From Holothuria scabra (lineage: Eukaryota; Echinodermata; Holothuroidea; Aspidochirotida; Holothuriidae), in assembly GCA_037179385.1 (NCBI GenBank), contig CM074195.1, positions 8,261,787 through 8,325,786 on the forward strand: DNA of 64,000 nt, in the 5' to 3' direction. Positions within the stretch are counted from its first letter, which is position 1; the number at the start of each line of letters is the position of its first letter. Below the pieces are notes generated by a model. It made no database searches. It was given only the letters and a program-made list of their open reading frames with translations, and was not told the DNA's origin. The position numbers were made by a program, and so were the translations under genes. This document shows, piece by piece, positions 61,401 through 64,000 of the stretch.

Positions 61401-63174
61401 GATTAGGAAGTTTGTGGACAATGGGGACTAATTGGTAGCTTGTTAGTTCAATGGATTGAGAAAAGATACTTGGGGGATAGGTGAAGAGAGTTGCAGAGGT
61501 GCTGCAGTTGGCTAATGAGTCTCAGAGGTGCTACAGTTGGCCAATGAATCTCAGAGGTGCTACAGTTGGCTAATGAGTCTCAGAGGTGCTACAGTTGGCT
61601 AATGAGTCTCAGAGGTGCTACAGTTGGCTAATGAGTCTCAGAGGTGCTACAGTTGGCGAATGAGTCTCAGAGGTGCTGCAGTTGGCTAATGAGTCTCAGA
61701 GGTGCTGCAGTTGGCTAATGAGTCTCAGAGGTGCTACAGTTGGCTAATGAGTCTCAGAGGTGCTACAGTTGGCTAATGAGTCTCAGAGGTGCTACAGTTG
61801 GCTAATGAGTCTCAGAGGTGCTACAGTTGGCTAATGAGTCTCAGAGGTGCTACAGTTGGCTAATGAGTCTCAGAGGTGCTACAGTTGGCTAATGAGTCTC
61901 TGAGGTGCTACAGTTGGCTAATGAGTCTCAGAGGTGCTACAGTTGGCTAATGAGTCTCAGAGGTGCTACAGTTGGCTAATGAGTCTCTGAGGTGCTACAG
62001 TTGGCTAATGAGTCTCAGAGGTGCTACAATTGGCTAATGAGTCTCAGAGGTGCTACAGTTGGCTAATGAGTCTCAGAGGTGCTACAGTTGGCTAATGAGT
62101 CTCTGAGGTGCTACAGTTGGCTAATGAGTCTCAGAGGTGCTACAGTTGGCTAATGAGTCTCAGAAGTGCTACAGTTGGCTAATGAGTCTCAGAGGTGCTA
62201 CAGTTGGCTAATGAGTCTCAGAGGTGCTACAGTTGGCTAATGAGTCTCAGAGGTGCTACAGTTGGCTAATGAGTCTCAGAGGTGCTACAGTTGGCTAATG
62301 AGTCTCTGAGGTGCTACAGTTGGCTAATGAGTCTCAGAGGTGCTACAGTTGGCTAATGAGTCTCAGAGGTGCTACAGTTGGCTAATGAGTCTCAGAGGTG
62401 CTACAGTTGGCTAATGAGTCTCAGAGGTGCTACAGTTGGCTAATGAGTCTCAGAGGTGCTACAGTTGGCTAATGAGTCTCAGAGGTGCTGCAGTTGGCTA
62501 ATGAGTCTCAGAGGTGCTGCAGTTGGCTAATGAGTCTCTTTGCAACATGCTACTTTTTAAATTGTACTTGTACACTGTTTTCTGTTTAATCTCTTTAGGT
62601 GAGCTGTCAGAGCTACACATGTGGTGAGGTTTAATGAAGATGCTTTTACCCTATGTTACCTTACCATAGCTGATAAAAATAAAATAAAAAGTCAGTTCAA
62701 CTTAATTTCACCATAAATTTTGATGGAACTTTATCATCAACCAATTTTGTGAAATTTTGAAGCCACTTTAGTAATAACGACTTCTGTCTAGCTTTTTTAT
62801 TCTTTCCATGATCTTTTAATCTGAAATGACTCACACCAAACATGACAGGGTTCTTCCTTTGGAAAGAAAATTTTTTAACCAATTATAAAAGGTATATACA
62901 TCATTCCTACCTTGAGGTATCATATTTATAACCTTGTCATCACGAACACATGCAAGTATCATTGCAACTTTTACCAATTCCTTTTGCATCTGACAATCCT
63001 TCAAAAAATGTCAAACTGACCTTTGACCTACCCCAGAATTACCTCAGAGCTAATACTTCTATCAAAATATAAAATGTTTGCTCATATCATGACAACAGGC
63101 AATAGTTTCACTTACCTCTGAATTTCTATTGTCTTCAAGTCTCTTGTTCTTTGTACCTTTTCTTCTTTCTTAAG
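40274..63174 (-). CDS. NPHP4: Nephrocystin-4 (NPHP4), 3' third of gene, 12 exons
   Basis: Nephrocystin-4 is a scaffold of the ciliary transition zone and acts with NPHP1 and RPGRIP1L; it is mutated in human nephronophthisis. Joining exons 63116-63174, 60598-60765, 59662-59860, 58387-58467, 55492-55648, 53478-53560, 50726-50811, 48935-49106, 45287-45395, 44084-44202, 42472-42567 and 40274-40417 gives one frame of 490 residues ending in TGA. All introns obey GT-AG and all phases match. The identification rests on colinear matches to the vertebrate C-terminal region as I recall it: [49 protein letters not shown]-like [36 protein letters not shown] and [10 protein letters not shown]. The region is known to be rich in Ig/MSP-like beta-sandwich domains. 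The human protein is about 1426 residues, so roughly two thirds is missing to the right. No convincing polyadenylation signal was seen close below the stop. Confidence 0.93.
40795..41050. repeat. Dispersed repeat, copy in last NPHP4 intron
   Basis: Partner of 53145-53410. The surrounding stretch 40418-42471 otherwise shows only AT-rich intron sequence. Confidence 0.5.
42472..42567 (-). CDS. NPHP4: NPHP4 exon
   Basis: 96 nt in phase 0/0, encoding residues 412-443: [18 protein letters not shown], then [13 protein letters not shown]. It starts the last Ig-like domain. The acceptor is CTGTCTTCAG and the donor GTGAGT. Confidence 0.93.
42617..42886. mobile_element. ~300-bp TTAAAGG-ended MITE, right end lost
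   Basis: ACTTAAGCCCCTCCAACAAC, TCAGGATGAGTATACAAGG and CCAATTGAGAACTT; the TTTGGGGTGAG end is gone. NPHP4 intron. Confidence 0.7.
44084..44202 (-). CDS. NPHP4: NPHP4 exon
   Basis: 119 nt, encoding about residues 372-411: [33 protein letters not shown]. The acceptor is TGATATCAG and the donor GTCAGT. It runs in phase into KISYKNPY. Confidence 0.93.
44472..44763. mobile_element. CAGGGTT-type hAT MITE, copy 1
   Basis: 292 bp with inverted ends CACGGTTGTCACC and GTGACAATCCTG; flanks CCCTTGAC and CCCATGAC match at 7 of 8. About 80% alike by eye to 47646-47939, sharing CCTAACTGAATAAAATTC and AAGGGGAGGTGGG. Located in an NPHP4 intron. Confidence 0.82.
45287..45395 (-). CDS. NPHP4: NPHP4 exon
   Basis: 109 nt, encoding about residues 336-371, [20 protein letters not shown] through KYMYINVV. 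It completes the Ig-like unit begun in the previous exon. The acceptor follows GCTTTATTCCAG and the donor is GTATCC. The terminal aspartate codon is split. Confidence 0.9.
46826..46873 (+). repeat. Short tandem repeat in NPHP4 intron
   Basis: ACACCTAACGTTGTGGGG(T) repeated about 2.5 times. Confidence 0.8.
47246..47412 (+). repeat. 76-bp tandem duplication in NPHP4 intron
   Basis: Two near-identical units from CTTAGATGGCTGCAGTGTTG to ACACCTAACTTGTCCCCT plus a partial third. Units differ by a single seen base (TTGACAG against TTAACAG), so the duplication is recent. Confidence 0.93.
47646..47939. mobile_element. CAGGGTT-type hAT MITE, copy 2
   Basis: 294 bp; ends AAGGGTTGTCACC and GGTGAAAACCCTG, with exact GTCACATG duplicates at 47638-47645 and 47940-47947. 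Located in an NPHP4 intron. Confidence 0.88.
48598..48833 (-). mobile_element. tRNA-derived SINE in NPHP4 intron
   Basis: Head type 1 with a mutated A box (TGTGAAGTGGTTAGAAC) and B box GAGTTCAAGTCCTGGC. The body is diverged. It lies about 100 bases past the donor of the exon at 48935-49106, in the same orientation as the gene. Confidence 0.8.
48935..49106 (-). CDS. NPHP4: NPHP4 exon
   Basis: 172 nt, encoding about residues 278-335: [20 protein letters not shown] followed by SHPQEMV. This is the strongest single match to vertebrate NPHP4. The acceptor follows TTTTAATCTCACAG and the donor is GTAAGA. A SINE ends about 100 bases beyond the donor, in the intron. Confidence 0.95.
50726..50811 (-). 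CDS. NPHP4: NPHP4 exon
   Basis: 86 nt, encoding about residues 250-278: [17 protein letters not shown], then KKFYIVIY. The acceptor is a long T-rich run ending TTGACAG; the donor is GTGAGT. The last codon is split with the next exon, giving YLDPYL across the junction. Confidence 0.92.
51584..52066 (-). mobile_element. TTAA-flanked MITE, uninterrupted copy
   Basis: 483 bp from TTAAGGTCATTACAGG to CCTTCCCTTTAA, in an NPHP4 intron. It is the inverted relative of the interrupted copy at 19123-21732 and contains both unoccupied target sites. No coding potential. Confidence 0.85.
53145..53410. repeat. Dispersed intronic repeat, also at 40795-41050
   Basis: Both copies share TATTTCTGTC/TTCTTT, AATAATGYATCTGARCA, CCACTTCCTAAAATTTCCT and GGGAATTCAAATTT-like blocks in the same order. 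No terminal repeats recognised. Confidence 0.55.
53478..53560 (-). CDS. NPHP4: NPHP4 exon
   Basis: 83 nt, encoding about residues 222-249 and including [17 protein letters not shown], the conserved cysteine-containing motif. The acceptor follows TTTTTTCTCCTAG and the donor is GTAAGT. Confidence 0.93.
55492..55648 (-). CDS. NPHP4: NPHP4 exon
   Basis: 157 nt, encoding about residues 170-222. It carries [19 protein letters not shown] and [19 protein letters not shown], a nearly gap-free match to the vertebrate protein. The donor is GTAGCT and the acceptor ends CATCTAG. Confidence 0.94.
55916..56220. mobile_element. ~300-bp TTAAAGG-ended MITE, intact
   Basis: Best copy: TTAAAGGCCCAATTCTCTC to GCAGACTGGCCCTTTAA, 305 bp, inverted ends matching at most positions over ~28 bases. 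NPHP4 intron. Shorter fragments of the same family lie at about 45168-45270 and 59908-60007. Confidence 0.85.
56500..56747 (-). mobile_element. tRNA-derived SINE in NPHP4 intron, sense to the gene
   Basis: Head type 2 (TTGTCTAGTGGTAGAGCATC, then GGTTCTATTGTC), body and tail well conserved. It is an inverted neighbour of the copy at 57447-57692. Confidence 0.82.
57447..57692 (+). mobile_element. tRNA-derived SINE in NPHP4 intron, antisense to the gene
   Basis: GTGTTTGGTCTAAC head, B-box-like TTTGATTCCC, the body GTTGTGCGTGATGCTCGAC and GGTTGGAAACTGGGCTGTAA, and a (CTAA)n tail. It can pair with 56500-56747 in the pre-mRNA. Confidence 0.82.
57791..58030. mobile_element. MITE with TTAAAGGACAAAAGCAGTC ends, copy 2
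   Basis: 240 bp; the right end AAGACTGCCCTTGCCCTTTAA is the inverse of the left. NPHP4 intron. Confidence 0.78.
58387..58467 (-). CDS. NPHP4: NPHP4 exon
   Basis: 81 nt in phase 0/0, encoding 27 residues from GPSVRQQN to EGKTVM. This is a weakly conserved linker placed by phase and order. The acceptor follows TTACTTATACAG and the donor is GTAAGT. The next exon continues [14 protein letters not shown]. Confidence 0.85.
59662..59860 (-). CDS. NPHP4: NPHP4 exon
   Basis: 199 nt, encoding about residues 76-142. TPVEEGMF and [18 protein letters not shown] match the vertebrate positions directly after the NPYNV motif. The acceptor is TTTTAG and the donor GTAAGT. Confidence 0.93.
60598..60765 (-). 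CDS. NPHP4: NPHP4 exon
   Basis: 168 nt, encoding about residues 20-76 of the fragment. It contains [20 protein letters not shown], one of the best conserved stretches of the family and the first strand pair of an Ig-like domain. The acceptor follows TTTTCCAACAG and the donor is GTACGG. The final serine codon is split across the next intron. Confidence 0.93.
61489..62538 (+). repeat. 29-bp minisatellite, ~36 units, in NPHP4 intron
   Basis: Unit TCTCAGAGGTGCTACAG plus TTGGCTAATGAG. Units are nearly identical. Variants are CTGAGG for CAGAGG at about 61899, 61986, 62102 and 62305, and CTGCAG for CTACAG near both ends. Spacing between the CTGAGG variants is 3, 4 and 7 units. Confidence 0.97.
63116..63174 (-). 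CDS. NPHP4: NPHP4 exon (most 5' exon in window)
   Basis: 59 nt, entering in phase 0 and leaving two bases (AG). It encodes a basic, charged segment starting [19 protein letters not shown]. The acceptor is a pyrimidine-rich run ending CAG; the donor is GTAAGT. It joins in frame to the exon at 60598-60765 across an intron holding the 29-bp minisatellite. No further upstream exon could be recognised in 63175-64000. Confidence 0.8.
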
Positions 63175-64000
63175 CTGATGGAAAAAAGGAACGAAAACAA
63201 CTTTTAAGAAAAGTAGTGCAACTATTTCATTTCATTATTTGTTTTTCACATCGTAACCCATTTTTATACACATAATATATATACACATTAACTAATGTCA
63301 ATAAACTTGGTCTTTAATGACTTGAAGGATGTAGGACAACAAGCTACAATGAACCTGGCAAAGTGCTCAACTCCTTCAAGTGAAAAAGAAAAAGTTAAGT
63401 AACAAAAACTGAACAAGATACTTTAATTACTCCCTTCTCACCTGCCCCTCTCCCTACACATGACCACCAAAGCTTCATATCTCCTGCTACAGGCAAAACC
63501 TGAAACTCCTATAAGGCAAGGTTTGGTTGGTCTCCCCCTCCCAATAGGGCACAACTAAATGAGAAGTCCAAAGGCAGTTCAGTTATAATGCAATAATTAT
63601 TGTCATTTTTTAAATTAATACATATTTTTTAAGCCCTTCATTCCATGAAATTAGCAAACAACAGCCTGCGGTAATCACAAAGCCATTATAAGGAGGTGGG
63701 GGAAAGTGAGAAGGTGGGGCCACTTGCCAGGACCTTGAGAGGACACAGAATTTGAATATTACGCAGTCCTACAATAATACAATTTTAATGGATTTGTAAC
63801 ACCATATCTGATTTGTTTACATTTCATGTCCATTTTTGAAGCCATTTTTTACCATGATAATGGCAAACACAGGCCTGGAAGTGATCCCTAAATGGGCTAT
63901 GAGGTACAGGGATTAAGAAGTAGCCCTGAGACAGTCTTAAAAAATGGTCTGATAAAAAAGACTATCTCCCTTTTTGAGAGCACTCTTTATTACCATAAAA

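Noticed and set aside
61489..62538. Possible CRISPR array
   Set aside because: Units are contiguous with no spacers and lie in a eukaryotic intron; it is a minisatellite.
62660..62669. 10-nt NPHP4 microexon between TATCAG and GTAACA
   Set aside because: It was needed only under a wrong donor for the exon at 63116; with the correct donor the flanking exons join in phase without it.

Overview
The window is eukaryotic, intron-rich and AT-rich DNA packed with transposon relics. I infer a marine invertebrate deuterostome, perhaps an echinoderm. The grounds are the gene found here, tRNA-derived SINEs, many MITEs, and a foldback transposon built of short tandem repeats, a structure known from sea-urchin TU elements. 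The species cannot be fixed from the sequence alone.

Two protein-coding loci are supported. (1) The minus strand from 63174 down to 40274 carries the 3' third of nephrocystin-4 (NPHP4), a ciliary transition-zone protein. Twelve exons could be joined by hand. Every junction has GT/AG and every phase agrees, giving 1473 coding bases (490 residues plus stop). The 5' part lies beyond the right edge. (2) The plus strand at 32690-33754 carries an uninterrupted 354-residue type II membrane protein of the heparan sulfate 3-O-/N-sulfotransferase fold. Its two PAPS-binding motifs are degenerate. Two weaker exon candidates lie at 18569-18777 and 22338-22412.

Layout: 1-4136, SINEs and MITEs. 4137-9558, a hAT-like element split by a 3.46-kb foldback element (4524-7980) whose arms consist of a 21-bp repeat in alternating orientation. 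10041-12256, two copies of a G-rich ~0.9-kb repeat. 12321-17598, a 5.3-kb hAT-like element holding a second hAT (14639-16281), which holds a third (15756-16078). 19123-21732, a TTAA-flanked MITE interrupted by two hAT elements; one of these (19625-21374) is a foldback-free relative of the element at 4137. 22.7-32 kb, scattered MITEs and a pentanucleotide satellite. 32.2-33.8 kb, the sulfotransferase-like gene. 34-40 kb, SINEs, a 383-bp hAT MITE with perfect 8-bp duplications, and a 32-bp tandem array. 40.3-63.2 kb, NPHP4 with introns holding SINEs, MITEs, a 76-bp duplication and a ~1.05-kb 29-bp minisatellite.

The most informative result is that insertions can be read base by base: several nested elements keep exact 8-bp target duplications, and three insertions have an unoccupied version of their site elsewhere in the same window. 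Most open reading frames outside the two genes come from repeats.
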